Notes: generated by a model not told the origin, from the sequence alone. A stretch of DNA of 22,664 bases from an uncultured Lachnospiraceae bacterium (GCA_900544685.1 UQWA01000035.1:1-22664); one strand, 5' to 3'; numbered from the stretch's first letter, positions 1 through 7,607 are shown. Translations and numbers: made by a program.

Positions 1-55
1 TCCTAAGTGACAAGTTTTTATTATTTCACTTGTCTACCTAGAAGGGAGCATATCA

Positions 56-79
56 CTGTCAATGACAGCCTTTTTTTTT
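56..79 (+). terminator. weak hairpin with T-run (possible plus-strand terminator)
   Basis: A 5-bp stem (CTGTC 56-60, GACAG 64-68, three-base loop) is followed by CC and nine T residues (71-79). This would suit a plus-strand transcript entering from the left, convergent with the minus-strand gene ending at 81. The stem is short, so the call is tentative. A larger 8-bp pairing (GGAGCATA 45-52 with TATGCTCC 82-89) encloses it and spans the stop codon of the minus-strand gene. Confidence 0.35.
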
Positions 80-80
80 A

Positions 81-2129
81 TTATGCTCCAAGAATTACGG
101 ATATCTTTATTTCTTTTTCTGTTTCACTTAGATCCATGGTTCCACCATCTTCTACTGTCATATACACTTCATATAATTCATTTTCAGACAGTGTCTCTGG
201 TATCTCACCATTTTCTTTCTGAATATGCCACAGTTCAGCAGCAACTTCCTGTAAGGTTCCATTTGCATCATATGCATACAGCTTCATTTCTTCTGCGCTG
301 CCTGAAATTCCTTTCATTCGCAGAACTACTGTCGTATTCGGATGTACATTTTCAATGGTTACGGTATTGAGCCATCCTGCCACACTGCCCTGTCCGCCGT
401 CTGCTTCAAACTGTTCCTGCGACAGTACGTTGCGTATTGCCTGATCCAGATCTACTTTACGATATGGCATATCCGGAAGATAGACGAATCGATCCTGCAA
501 TCTCAGCAATTCCAGATAGCCGGTCGGACAGTAAAGAGCATTTCCACTATTTCCGGCATACATACCGATTGCCATATTGTTATATCCCGGCTTGTTTGCA
601 ACATCCATGGAAAATACAGTTTCCCCTGTTTCAAAATCCAGCATGATATACTGCCACATTCCGGTTTCCAGATTCTGAACATAGCCATAAACATAGCCTG
701 TTGCAGTAGAAAGCTTCATCATAGAAGTATCTGACAAATCACTTCTGCACCAGATACTCTTCATTTCATACCCATCCTCTGTTTTTATCGTATCTACGCG
801 TTCCACACCTGGCATGATCATTTTATTTCCCTGTCTTAACCAGTTCACATCATAGATATTCTCATAGCTCTGCACGGAAGAGTCATTATCTTCCTTTGCC
901 AGATTGGCACTTCCGGCGCCAAACCAGTTACATACAATCGTACTTACCGTACCTTCTCCATTGTCATATACAATGGCTGAATTTTCTACTGACACCTGTA
1001 CATCTTCCGGCAGTTCGTCAATTACCGGCATACTTGCCACCACTTCTCCAGTCTTCATATCCAGTGCCATCAGACTTACTGTTTTCTGATTATCCGTAAA
1101 CATCACAAGATCTCTGGTAATGGATGGTGAGCATCCGCTGCCCCATGCCAGACCGCCGCCTGTTGTTTCATCTCCCTCATGGCTGTCTTTTGCTCCCACG
1201 CTTTCATATGGTGTCTCCCACACCTTCTTCACGCCATTATCCGCCTGAAGCAGATAACAGTTTAAATTGGTCAAAATCACTGCACCGTCTTTGGATGCTG
1301 CGATTCCATTTTCAGCGCCTTCCCCAGGAGCCAGTTCATATACGAACACGCTGTCTGACAGATCCTTCTCTTCTCCATTTAAAATCGCATCAATTGCAGA
1401 GCGGGAAATATATCCGAAGGTTCCCTGCTGCTTTCTGTCCGGATAAATTCTGAAGCCTCCCGTTGCAAACCAGAGATTTCCATCATAATCAAACACAACT
1501 GACAACAGATTCTGATCCAGTGTCTTTCCAAGTGCTTTTTCTGCTGCTGCCTTGATATCAATATCTAATACTTTTTCAAATTCCGGAAGTACATTTCCTT
1601 CTTCATCGGTTGCCTTCAGCATTAGCACATGATTGTTGCTGGTCGGGCACACCAGGCGATTGCTCTCATCCACAAATGAATAAGAACTCTGTATCAGATA
1701 ACCGCCTCCATCCTGCTGCTTCGGTGAAAAGTATCCTTCGGTCTGTGTCTCTTCTGCGTTAATATCCCGGATGGCAAGCCCTCCAAGAAACGGAACAACT
1801 GCATGTCCATATGTATCAAAAAAGACAGCCGGTGATGCATTCGGATTTACCTTCTCATATGAAACATTGATTTCTGAATAAATATCAACCGGCAAAACTG
1901 CATCCGTAGTATCTGAATTGTAGCAGTCATGATGAATATTTGAGTCACTGTTCGCCATATAAGGATTCTCATCAATCGCTTTCGGACTGAGTGACTTAAT
2001 CGGCACCTGCACTTCTGCTGTACTGTTTTCCTTCGCTTCATCTTCTGCATGCACCATACTTGCAGTACCGTTTGATGCCATTGTCAGCATAAGTGCCGTA
2101 AGTGCAAGCATTGCCATTCTCTTCTTCAT
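81..2129 (-). CDS. secreted protein of unknown function, propeller-like
   Basis: The 682-residue product starts with a clear signal peptide (MKKRMAMLALTALMLTMASN, then a probable cleavage after VHA near residue 28), so it is exported. I do not recognise a named family. The body has many short segments of the type FDYDGNLWFATG, ITRDLVMFTDNQKTVSLMAL and FDTYGHAVVPFLGGLAI, which recall the blades of quinoprotein/NHL-like beta-propellers. The IHHDCYNSDT segment near residue 66 also occurs in style in such proteins. No catalytic motif, transmembrane anchor or sorting signal is visible at the C-terminus. The ATG at 2127-2129 follows a good GGGAGG ribosome site. It lies 33 bases after the degenerate receiver gene and is probably cotranscribed with it, so it is likely an output or sensed partner of the neighbouring two-component system. 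The propeller reading is inference. Confidence 0.8.
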   Translation of the reverse strand: MKKRMAMLALTALMLTMASNGTASMVHAEDEAKENSTAEVQVPIKSLSPKAIDENPYMANSDSNIHHDCYNSDTTDAVLPVDIYSEINVSYEKVNPNASPAVFFDTYGHAVVPFLGGLAIRDINAEETQTEGYFSPKQQDGGGYLIQSSYSFVDESNRLVCPTSNNHVLMLKATDEEGNVLPEFEKVLDIDIKAAAEKALGKTLDQNLLSVVFDYDGNLWFATGGFRIYPDRKQQGTFGYISRSAIDAILNGEEKDLSDSVFVYELAPGEGAENGIAASKDGAVILTNLNCYLLQADNGVKKVWETPYESVGAKDSHEGDETTGGGLAWGSGCSPSITRDLVMFTDNQKTVSLMALDMKTGEVVASMPVIDELPEDVQVSVENSAIVYDNGEGTVSTIVCNWFGAGSANLAKEDNDSSVQSYENIYDVNWLRQGNKMIMPGVERVDTIKTEDGYEMKSIWCRSDLSDTSMMKLSTATGYVYGYVQNLETGMWQYIMLDFETGETVFSMDVANKPGYNNMAIGMYAGNSGNALYCPTGYLELLRLQDRFVYLPDMPYRKVDLDQAIRNVLSQEQFEADGGQGSVAGWLNTVTIENVHPNTTVVLRMKGISGSAEEMKLYAYDANGTLQEVAAELWHIQKENGEIPETLSENELYEVYMTVEDGGTMDLSETEKEIKISVILGA

Positions 2130-2162
2130 GATGTTTTCCTCCCAATTTTCCCAATATTTTTA

Positions 2163-2537
2163 TTATACTTTTCCTATACGTTCCAGCCAGGCCTTAAGCC
2201 CTTCTTGTATTTTTTCATGTTCCACCGGTTTCATAAAAAAATATTCCACACGTAATCTGAAAGCATGAAGCGAAAAATCCAAATCACTGCACCAGATAAT
2301 TCCACATCTGGGATATAATGAACGAAGATGTTCTGCTGCATTTAACCCATCCACTCCCGGCAATGAGAGAAATACCATAGATGGAACTCTTCTCTGTATC
2401 TGCTTAAAAAAGACTTCCTGATTTTGATAAATCTCAATCAGCGGAACGATTCCTTTTTCCATGCAGTAATCTGATATATATTTTGCATAATCATGACCAT
2501 CCTGATCTCTGTCAATTAATACAGACATACAATACAC
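2163..2537 (-). CDS. receiver-only protein lacking the phospho-acceptor aspartate
   Basis: The 124-residue product is a lone response-regulator receiver domain with no output domain. The fold pattern is readable: SVLIDRDQDG for strand 1, MVFLSLPGVDGLNAAEHLRS around the usual phosphorylation site, and EYFFMKP with the conserved lysine (K103). At the usual phospho-acceptor position there is a serine (S58), and the second acidic residue of strand 1 is arginine (R10), so normal aspartyl phosphorylation is unlikely. The GTG at 2535-2537 is about 7 bases after an AGGAGG core. An ATG at 2526-2528 would also give a full domain and cannot be excluded. It leads a minus operon with the secreted protein gene (81-2129), divergent from a LytTR two-component system. 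A role as phosphorylation-independent regulator or decoy is inference. Confidence 0.8.
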   Translation of the reverse strand: MYCMSVLIDRDQDGHDYAKYISDYCMEKGIVPLIEIYQNQEVFFKQIQRRVPSMVFLSLPGVDGLNAAEHLRSLYPRCGIIWCSDLDFSLHAFRLRVEYFFMKPVEHEKIQEGLKAWLERIGKV

Positions 2538-2578
2538 AGAACCTCCTCCTTTCTATTTTCACTCCATTTGTTGTCCCC

Positions 2579-2606
2579 ATTATAAAATAAACAGATTCTT
2601 TTTCAA
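2579..2606 (-). promoter_or_regulatory. promoter of the receiver/secreted-protein operon
   Basis: Read on the minus strand there is TTGAAA (2606-2601), a 16-bp spacer and a perfect TATAAT (2584-2579). It lies about 42 bases upstream of the GTG at 2537, giving a leader of roughly 35 bases that contains the AGGAGGAGG ribosome site. The -35 box is six bases from the nearer of two direct repeats (2613-2642). Confidence 0.7.
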
Positions 2607-2612
2607 TTGTTC

Positions 2613-2642
2613 TGGCACGAATCACCAAATATTGGCACGAAT
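2613..2642. repeat. two 10-bp direct repeats, likely LytTR-regulator site
   Basis: TGGCACGAAT occurs at 2613-2622 and again at 2633-2642, exactly 20 bp apart (about two helical turns). LytTR regulators of the AgrA type are known to bind paired direct repeats spaced about 21 bp near the -35 box. Here the pair ends 6 bp from the -35 of the minus promoter and lies about 40 bp upstream of the plus promoter. The core does not closely match the AgrA or VirR consensus, so assignment to the adjacent regulator rests on position and spacing. Confidence 0.6.
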
Positions 2643-2677
2643 TGTAAAGCCATATCATATCCCATGACATCTTTTTG

Positions 2678-2686
2678 TGTTATACT
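2678..2686 (+). promoter_or_regulatory. extended -10 promoter of the two-component operon
   Basis: TGT followed by TATACT (2681-2686) forms an extended -10 element. No good -35 is present at the right distance, consistent with a weak or activator-helped promoter. The regulator ATG is at 2729, and the leader carries GAGAGG (2715-2720) as ribosome site. Confidence 0.5.
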
Positions 2687-2728
2687 TTCTATATGAATGA
2701 AATCAGCTTTGTATGAGAGGTATGTACA

Positions 2729-3451
2729 ATGAGAATTGCAATTGTTGACGATATTGCCGAAGAGCGTATTCTGCTTCGCAACAGACTTGAATATCAGTTC
2801 TCCCGGCGTGGAATCCATTCAGATTTCACTGAATTTGAAAATGGCGAAGATTTTTTGCTTGCATCCAAAGAACGACCTTTTACCGTGTTGTTCCTGGACA
2901 TTTACATGAATGGTGCAAACGGCATAGAAATAGCAAAAGAATTACGCAAATCAGACACTTCCTGTCTGCTTATTTTTACTACTACATCCACGGATCATGC
3001 TCTTGAGGGGTTTCAGGTACGCGCCATGCATTATCTTGTCAAACCGTATCATGAAAATGAGATTTCTGCTTTAACAGACGAAATTCTTTCCCGCATTCCG
3101 AATTCCGGAAAATATATAGACGTTAAAATAAACGGAAGTAATGTAAAAGTCCCATTTCAAAGTATGATTTATGCCGAGCATTTTTCTCATATGATGCATA
3201 TTTATACGACAAATAAAAAAGAACTGATTACACGTCAGTCTTTTGAATCTTTTCTGTCTGCTTTGAAGATGGATACCCGGTTTTATCAGTGCAACCGCGG
3301 GATTGTTATTAATCTGGATCATGCTCTTGATTTCGACGGCACGGTTTTTACCCTGGATAACGGAAATCAGATTCCGGTTAGTCGTAAGTTGAGTAAACAT
3401 GCCCGACAGACTTTTATGGATTACCTTTTTCAAAGGAGGACTTCATCATAA
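2729..3451 (+). CDS. LytTR-family response regulator (AgrA-like)
   Basis: The 240-residue cytoplasmic transcription regulator has a receiver domain (about residues 1-120) with the acidic pair D7-D8, phospho-acceptor D57 (LFLDIYMNG) and conserved K105 (YLVKP). A LytTR DNA-binding domain follows (about 130-236: KYIDVKINGSNVKVPF, FYQCNRGIVINLDHA, IPVSRKLSKHARQ). Length and layout are typical of AgrA/VirR/ComE-type regulators. The start follows GAGAGG by 8 bases. The stop codon shares its last A with the ATG of the histidine kinase, so translation is coupled. Likely targets are the direct repeats at 2613-2642 and hence the divergent receiver/secreted-protein operon; that link is inference. No agrB/agrD-like peptide genes are nearby, so the stimulus is unknown. 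Confidence 0.93.
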   Translation: MRIAIVDDIAEERILLRNRLEYQFSRRGIHSDFTEFENGEDFLLASKERPFTVLFLDIYMNGANGIEIAKELRKSDTSCLLIFTTTSTDHALEGFQVRAMHYLVKPYHENEISALTDEILSRIPNSGKYIDVKINGSNVKVPFQSMIYAEHFSHMMHIYTTNKKELITRQSFESFLSALKMDTRFYQCNRGIVINLDHALDFDGTVFTLDNGNQIPVSRKLSKHARQTFMDYLFQRRTSS

Positions 3452-4785
3452 TGTTTTTTTTCAGACCTGTTTTGGAACTTACTGTTCTCCTCCCCGGCAT
3501 GCTGCTTGCTTATCTTCCGGTAAAAACTTATCTGAAGCAGACACCGTTGAAGCTGACTTGCTGGATGCTCCCTTTACTCACAGGCATCTGTATTTCCGGC
3601 GGTTTATTGTGTTATTTTCTTCAAATTTCCACAAAGTTCGTTCTGCCATTTATGCTTCTTGTGGCACTGCTTCTTTACCACAATACTCTGCGCATTTCCC
3701 TATGGAAATCCGGAAGTATTTTTTTTGCAGTCTGCGCTGTTTTTGCATGTATCAACAGTTTTTCCCGGGCAATTGATGCCATTATTACCGCAGATCAGGT
3801 CCTATCCAGTCAAACTCTGTGGTTTCATACCAAAACCTGCATTTTATACAATCTGATTTGCCTGTCTTTTGTTTTGGCTGCATGGTTTCCTGCTTCTCAC
3901 ACTGCTAAAAAACTGGTGGAAGACGAAAACTTTGCACAAACCTGGTATATTTTCTGGATTCTGCCACTGCTGTTTATTGGACTGAATCTGTTTATGGCAC
4001 CAAAATATCGCAATACATTGTATACGGGACGTATTTTAAAAATATATATTGTCATGAGCCTGGTTCTTCTTCTGATTCTCATCCTCTTTTATGCCATGTT
4101 TCTTTTAATGGCAAACAGTTTGAACCGGAATGTCAGACTCCAGCAGGAGAATCATCTTCTCACTTTACAGCAGACAAGATACGAAAATCTCTGTAACGCC
4201 ATTGAAGAAGCAAGACAGGCCAGACATGATATCCGGCATCAATATCTTCAACTTTCTTCACTTGCGGAACAAGGAGATCTTGAGAAAATAAAAGACTATA
4301 TTTCCAGTGCTGTCAGTAAAATCCCCAGTCAGGATCTGCACTTTTGCGAAAATCAGGCTGCTGACAGCATCGTAGGCTATTATTCTGCCCTTGCCGCACG
4401 AGATCAGATTCCTTTTCTTTCCAGACTGGATCTGCCGGCACAGATCACTATTGACGAAATGGATCTCTGTATCATTCTTTCCAATCTTCTGGAAAATGCT
4501 ATCGAGGCCAGCCTGAAGACCGATCCTGCAAGACGGGCTATCTCCGTAACTGCTTACCTGCATCATAATCATCTTCTCCTTCTTCATGTAGAAAATGCGT
4601 ATGACACTCAAATTTCAGAAAAGAATCATATCTTTCAGTCATCCAAGAGACGCGGAAATGGTGTCGGTGTTCAATCTGTGCGCCATATTGCCCAAAAAAA
4701 TGGCGGAGACAGTGATTTTTCTTACGAGAATGGGATATTCACCGCAAACATCATGCTCCGCCTACAACCAGCAGAAATGCAATGA
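3451..4785 (+). CDS. membrane sensor histidine kinase, GHKL type (AgrC-like)
   Basis: The 444-residue protein has a hydrophobic N-terminal half (about residues 1-225, roughly six membrane segments) and then a coiled linker (NRNVRLQQENHLLTLQQTRY). The dimerisation segment ARHDIRHQYLQL carries the candidate phospho-acceptor H259. The C-terminal GHKL ATPase domain has an N-box (NLLENAIEAS, N349) and a glycine-rich G-box (RGNGVGVQSVRHIAQKNGG). This is the usual AgrC/VirS-type architecture, and the partner is the regulator just upstream. The ATG overlaps the regulator stop by one base and has AAAGGAGGA (3432-3440) ten bases before it, inside the regulator gene. No extracellular sensor domain is present, so the signal is probably sensed by the membrane region, for example a peptide or a lipid-associated cue (inference). 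Confidence 0.93.
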   Translation: MFFFRPVLELTVLLPGMLLAYLPVKTYLKQTPLKLTCWMLPLLTGICISGGLLCYFLQISTKFVLPFMLLVALLLYHNTLRISLWKSGSIFFAVCAVFACINSFSRAIDAIITADQVLSSQTLWFHTKTCILYNLICLSFVLAAWFPASHTAKKLVEDENFAQTWYIFWILPLLFIGLNLFMAPKYRNTLYTGRILKIYIVMSLVLLLILILFYAMFLLMANSLNRNVRLQQENHLLTLQQTRYENLCNAIEEARQARHDIRHQYLQLSSLAEQGDLEKIKDYISSAVSKIPSQDLHFCENQAADSIVGYYSALAARDQIPFLSRLDLPAQITIDEMDLCIILSNLLENAIEASLKTDPARRAISVTAYLHHNHLLLLHVENAYDTQISEKNHIFQSSKRRGNGVGVQSVRHIAQKNGGDSDFSYENGIFTANIMLRLQPAEMQ

Positions 4786-4869
4786 TTTCTATCGCAGAAC
4801 TGTTCACAATTCCGTTATACATATAATTGAAGAAACCTGTTTCTCCATCTCCACTGAATAACGTAACAA

Positions 4870-4915
4870 AAATAGGGTTAGTAAAACTTGATTCTATGGT
4901 TTACTAACCCTATTT
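4870..4915. terminator. 16-bp perfect inverted repeat, bidirectional terminator
   Basis: A perfect 16-bp stem (4870-4885 pairing with 4900-4915) encloses a 14-base loop between two convergent genes. Read on the minus strand the stem ends in a TATTTTTGTT tract, fitting termination of the ATPase transcript. Read on the plus strand it is followed by CGCAA, so termination after the kinase gene relies on the T residues inside the stem. Confidence 0.65.
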
Positions 4916-4954
4916 CGCAACTATTGTTATGGCAAAAGAAAAACCAGACATTTT

Positions 4955-6601
4955 CTAAAGTAATTCTTCATCTACTCTTCCGGCTGATTTCACTGCCACA
5001 TCCTTCCCAGCAAATGCTATTCCCAGTTTATAGATATGTTCTTCTGCAATCCCTGCTGCCAGCAGATCTGCATCATAACGTTTTTCTTCTATTTGGAGCA
5101 GGGCATTTTCTGCCGCTTTTTCAAGTGATCCATCTTCTTTTTCATCGCATACTTTGAATTCTATGATAAATGCATCTTCTCCTTCACTCAGTGGATACAT
5201 GGCAATGTCATACCGACCACGTCCGCTCTCCCGGTTAGATACAATACGGTATCTGTCTCGAAGAGATACGATCAGTCCCAATACCAGACCATGATAAAAA
5301 TTCTCCGGAGCACGTTCTGAAGGTCTTCTTCCCACATCAAAATAACTCATGGACGTATAGGATATATCCATCAGAATATCTGTCAGTTCTTCTGTTCTGT
5401 GTGACAATAATGCCTCTACAAAATCATAATAGATCGCATTCCCATTTTCAAACATTGCCAGTATTTCATACCGGAACATCTCCATGACTTCCTGATTTGT
5501 GACAGATACATCGCACTCCGTAATCTCCCCCCATTTTTTCACATTATCTGCTTTGATATATCCGACAGCGAGAAGCAACGACCAAAGACTGTTCTCATCA
5601 CCGTCCAGATACTGGAATGTAATATGTTCATTTATTTTTTTGTGCACTGTGGCACCTTTCATAAGCTGCTCGATTTCATACTTACTTCGAGTCGGATACT
5701 TACGAATAATATCACCTATCAGCTTGTTACTGCTAGTGTTGGTCCAATAAGACAGCAGCTCTCCCTGCCGCAGATAATTACAAATGGACCATGGATTATA
5801 TATATCTTTCCGCTTTCCAAAAATGAAACCATCATACATTGCTTTCACATCCTGCAGACTATCCATATTCTGGCACTTTAATGCATCTGATACCTCTTTT
5901 TCAGTAAATCCAAAACAGTCACTGTATGCCTCACAGGTTACTGTGTCTACCTCGATATTATTTAAATCAGAGAATAAAGAATTCTTGCTTACTCTCGTCA
6001 CTCCCGTAATGATCGCCCTGCTGTAATAAGGGTTCTCTTTTAATGCGCGATGAAATAACTGACGGCATGTTCCGATCATCTCATTCCAGTACCCATCTGT
6101 ATACGCTTCCAGTAGAGGTGTATCATATTCATCAATTAAAATAATGGGCTTACAGTTATAATGTCTGTAAAGAAGATAACATAATCTTGATATAGCTTTC
6201 TCCACTTTTTCCTCTGCACCATTCCATAGAGCTTTACAAAAAAAACTATATTCATTTCTGTCATCCTCTCCCAGATACTCACTGCAACGCAGATAATCAT
6301 GTGCTTCATAAAGCATAAACAGACTGTCCATCATACCGCGCAAAGCCTGCCTGTAATCATTCCCCTTACAGCTCCCAAAACTGACTGAGATCACCGGAAT
6401 CTTACCAAACCATTCTCTGGTTTTTTCATCTCTCCAGACTTTAAGCTTTTCAAAATGTTCTGGATGATCTGAAAATTTCGGATCCAGAAAATTCTCAACT
6501 GTACTGAGCAGTGTTGTCTTGCCAAAACGTCTTGGTCTGGTAATCAGGGTTACCTTTGCTTCGCTCTGCATCCATTCCGTAATAAAATGCGTCTTATCCA
6601 C
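4955..6601 (-). CDS. AAA ATPase-like / PDDEXK nuclease family protein (DUF1703 type)
   Basis: This belongs to a family that is multi-copy in many anaerobes. An N-terminal ATPase-like domain has the family motif TRPRRFGKTT (residues 21-30, P-loop variant) and a Walker B-like segment KPIILIDEYDTPL. RAIITGVTRVSKNSLFSDLN follows. The C-terminal nuclease-like domain keeps D465, E481 and K483 (GRYDI, then IIEFKV), so it appears intact. The biological role is not established. The GTG at 6599-6601 is the first conventional start, but homologous-looking sequence continues upstream in frame (VGCGYQDFQDF, CGRQFY, before VDKTHF) to a stop at 6692-6694. No ATG, GTG or TTG lies in that extension, only CTG at 6665-6667. 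The gene may use CTG, or its 5' end may be damaged. A good promoter overlaps the start of the extension. Confidence 0.85.
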   Translation of the reverse strand: MDKTHFITEWMQSEAKVTLITRPRRFGKTTLLSTVENFLDPKFSDHPEHFEKLKVWRDEKTREWFGKIPVISVSFGSCKGNDYRQALRGMMDSLFMLYEAHDYLRCSEYLGEDDRNEYSFFCKALWNGAEEKVEKAISRLCYLLYRHYNCKPIILIDEYDTPLLEAYTDGYWNEMIGTCRQLFHRALKENPYYSRAIITGVTRVSKNSLFSDLNNIEVDTVTCEAYSDCFGFTEKEVSDALKCQNMDSLQDVKAMYDGFIFGKRKDIYNPWSICNYLRQGELLSYWTNTSSNKLIGDIIRKYPTRSKYEIEQLMKGATVHKKINEHITFQYLDGDENSLWSLLLAVGYIKADNVKKWGEITECDVSVTNQEVMEMFRYEILAMFENGNAIYYDFVEALLSHRTEELTDILMDISYTSMSYFDVGRRPSERAPENFYHGLVLGLIVSLRDRYRIVSNRESGRGRYDIAMYPLSEGEDAFIIEFKVCDEKEDGSLEKAAENALLQIEEKRYDADLLAAGIAEEHIYKLGIAFAGKDVAVKSAGRVDEELL

Positions 6602-6688
6602 ATAAAACTGCCTGCCACACGCAAAATCCTGAAAGTCCTGATAGCCACACCCTACTTTTTCTGCCAGTAATTGATCTGTATATTTTCT

Positions 6689-6717
6689 ATTTTAGTCACG
6701 TTTCCATTCTTAGTCAA
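6689..6717 (-). promoter_or_regulatory. promoter of the AAA ATPase-like gene
   Basis: On the minus strand TTGACT (6717-6712), a 17-bp spacer and TAAAAT (6694-6689) form a near-consensus SigA-type promoter. The predicted transcript start (about 6682) leaves very little room for a ribosome site before the conserved N-terminal coding sequence, which bears on the start-codon problem of this gene. Confidence 0.6.
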
Positions 6718-6751
6718 TCTCTTTTTGTTTATGTGTTATCTCTTTTTGTTT
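6717..6751. repeat. 14-bp direct repeat with 21-bp period next to a promoter
   Basis: ATCTCTTTTTGTTT is present at 6717-6730 and 6738-6751. The pair ends exactly at the -35 box of the minus-strand ATPase promoter. Two identical copies on the same helix face next to a -35 box suggest a binding site for a dimeric activator (inference). The core differs from the 2613-2642 repeats. Confidence 0.55.
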
Positions 6752-6786
6752 TACATTTCTATGAAAATAATTCTTTTTCGTATTTG

Positions 6787-7578
6787 CTACTGTATTTTCC
6801 ATGAAAATGCATACCCACCAGTTGCGTTTTTATCTTTTCTGCTTACTTTCAGATAATAAGTTCCAGGTTTTACCTTTAATATCTTTTTCGTTTTTGCATG
6901 GCGCACATAATAGATTCCTTCGTCTTCATTTTCCATAACAGCCAGTGTATATCCTTTTTTCACGCCTGGACCGTAGATTTGAAAATGAATACGTCCTATA
7001 CTGCCACTTTTCAAATTAATACAAAGTTTTCCTTTTTTCTTTACTTTCAGTTTAAACCAGTCTGCCTTACTACTCTTCTCGTCTGCTGGCATTAACCCCT
7101 TTACCGTTTTCTTCTGTACCACATGGTATGCTTTTGATTTGGAGCATCCACCTTTATCTGCCCATTTCCCAAATGATACTCCAAGAATATATGAAGAATT
7201 GCCACTGGTTTTCAGATAGTATGTGCCTTTCTTCAGACCATACCATACCAGATCACCGCAATCTGAATTCACAGCATCTTTCTTGCGAATTTCTTTTTTC
7301 TTGCTGTTACACAAAGTTATATTTAAATTTTTGAAGGTATAAAGCTGATCTGCATTCCCATAAACGACTACTATACTGTCTGAAGGCAGCGCAAATTTAT
7401 GATACACTGTTCCTTTAAACCCGGCTGTCTGGCTATATGTATAATATGCTTTACTTACTTTCTTCAGCATAACAGTTCTGCTTTCAGCCAGAACATTCAT
7501 GCCTAAAAGCAAACTCAGTAACATTCCAATTGCCAATATCCCTATAACCCTTGAACTTCTGCAATTTGTTTTTTTCAT
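6787..7578 (-). CDS. secreted lysine-rich protein, paralogue of the next upstream gene
   Basis: The 263-residue exported protein has a signal peptide about residues 1-32 (hydrophobic VIGILAIGMLLSLLLGMNVLA). The mature part has two similar halves, each ending in a segment of the type KKGTYYLKTSGNSSY or KPGTYYLKVSRKDK. These resemble the last strands of PPC-like (bacterial pre-peptidase C-terminal) beta-sandwich domains; that family match is tentative. It is very rich in lysine, has no catalytic motif and carries no anchor. The start at 7576-7578 is chosen because AGGAGG sits about 7 bases upstream; an in-frame ATG ten codons earlier lacks a ribosome site. The neighbour at 7762-8547 is a clear paralogue (DGFTGTVYHKIKVPS against AGFKGTVYHKFALPS), and the leader before the ATG is also similar, so a tandem duplication including the 5' leader is likely. 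Confidence 0.85.
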   Translation of the reverse strand: MKKTNCRSSRVIGILAIGMLLSLLLGMNVLAESRTVMLKKVSKAYYTYSQTAGFKGTVYHKFALPSDSIVVVYGNADQLYTFKNLNITLCNSKKKEIRKKDAVNSDCGDLVWYGLKKGTYYLKTSGNSSYILGVSFGKWADKGGCSKSKAYHVVQKKTVKGLMPADEKSSKADWFKLKVKKKGKLCINLKSGSIGRIHFQIYGPGVKKGYTLAVMENEDEGIYYVRHAKTKKILKVKPGTYYLKVSRKDKNATGGYAFSWKIQ

Positions 7579-7607
7579 AGTCTGTTCCTCCTGAATATGA
7601 AATCCCA

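Noticed and set aside
1..44. Inverted repeat GACAAGT (9-15) / ACTTGTC (28-34) at the left edge
   Set aside because: 7-bp arms with a 12-base T-rich loop and no T-tract; cut off by the window edge, so no role can be supported.
2603..2818. Minus-strand open frame covering the divergent promoter region
   Set aside because: It crosses promoters, the repeats and the start of the regulator gene; no ribosome site and no recognisable protein.
4786..4869. Possible short signal-peptide gene (AgrD-like) after the histidine kinase
   Set aside because: No short frame with a ribosome site and AgrD-like features was found, and no AgrB-like protease is present.
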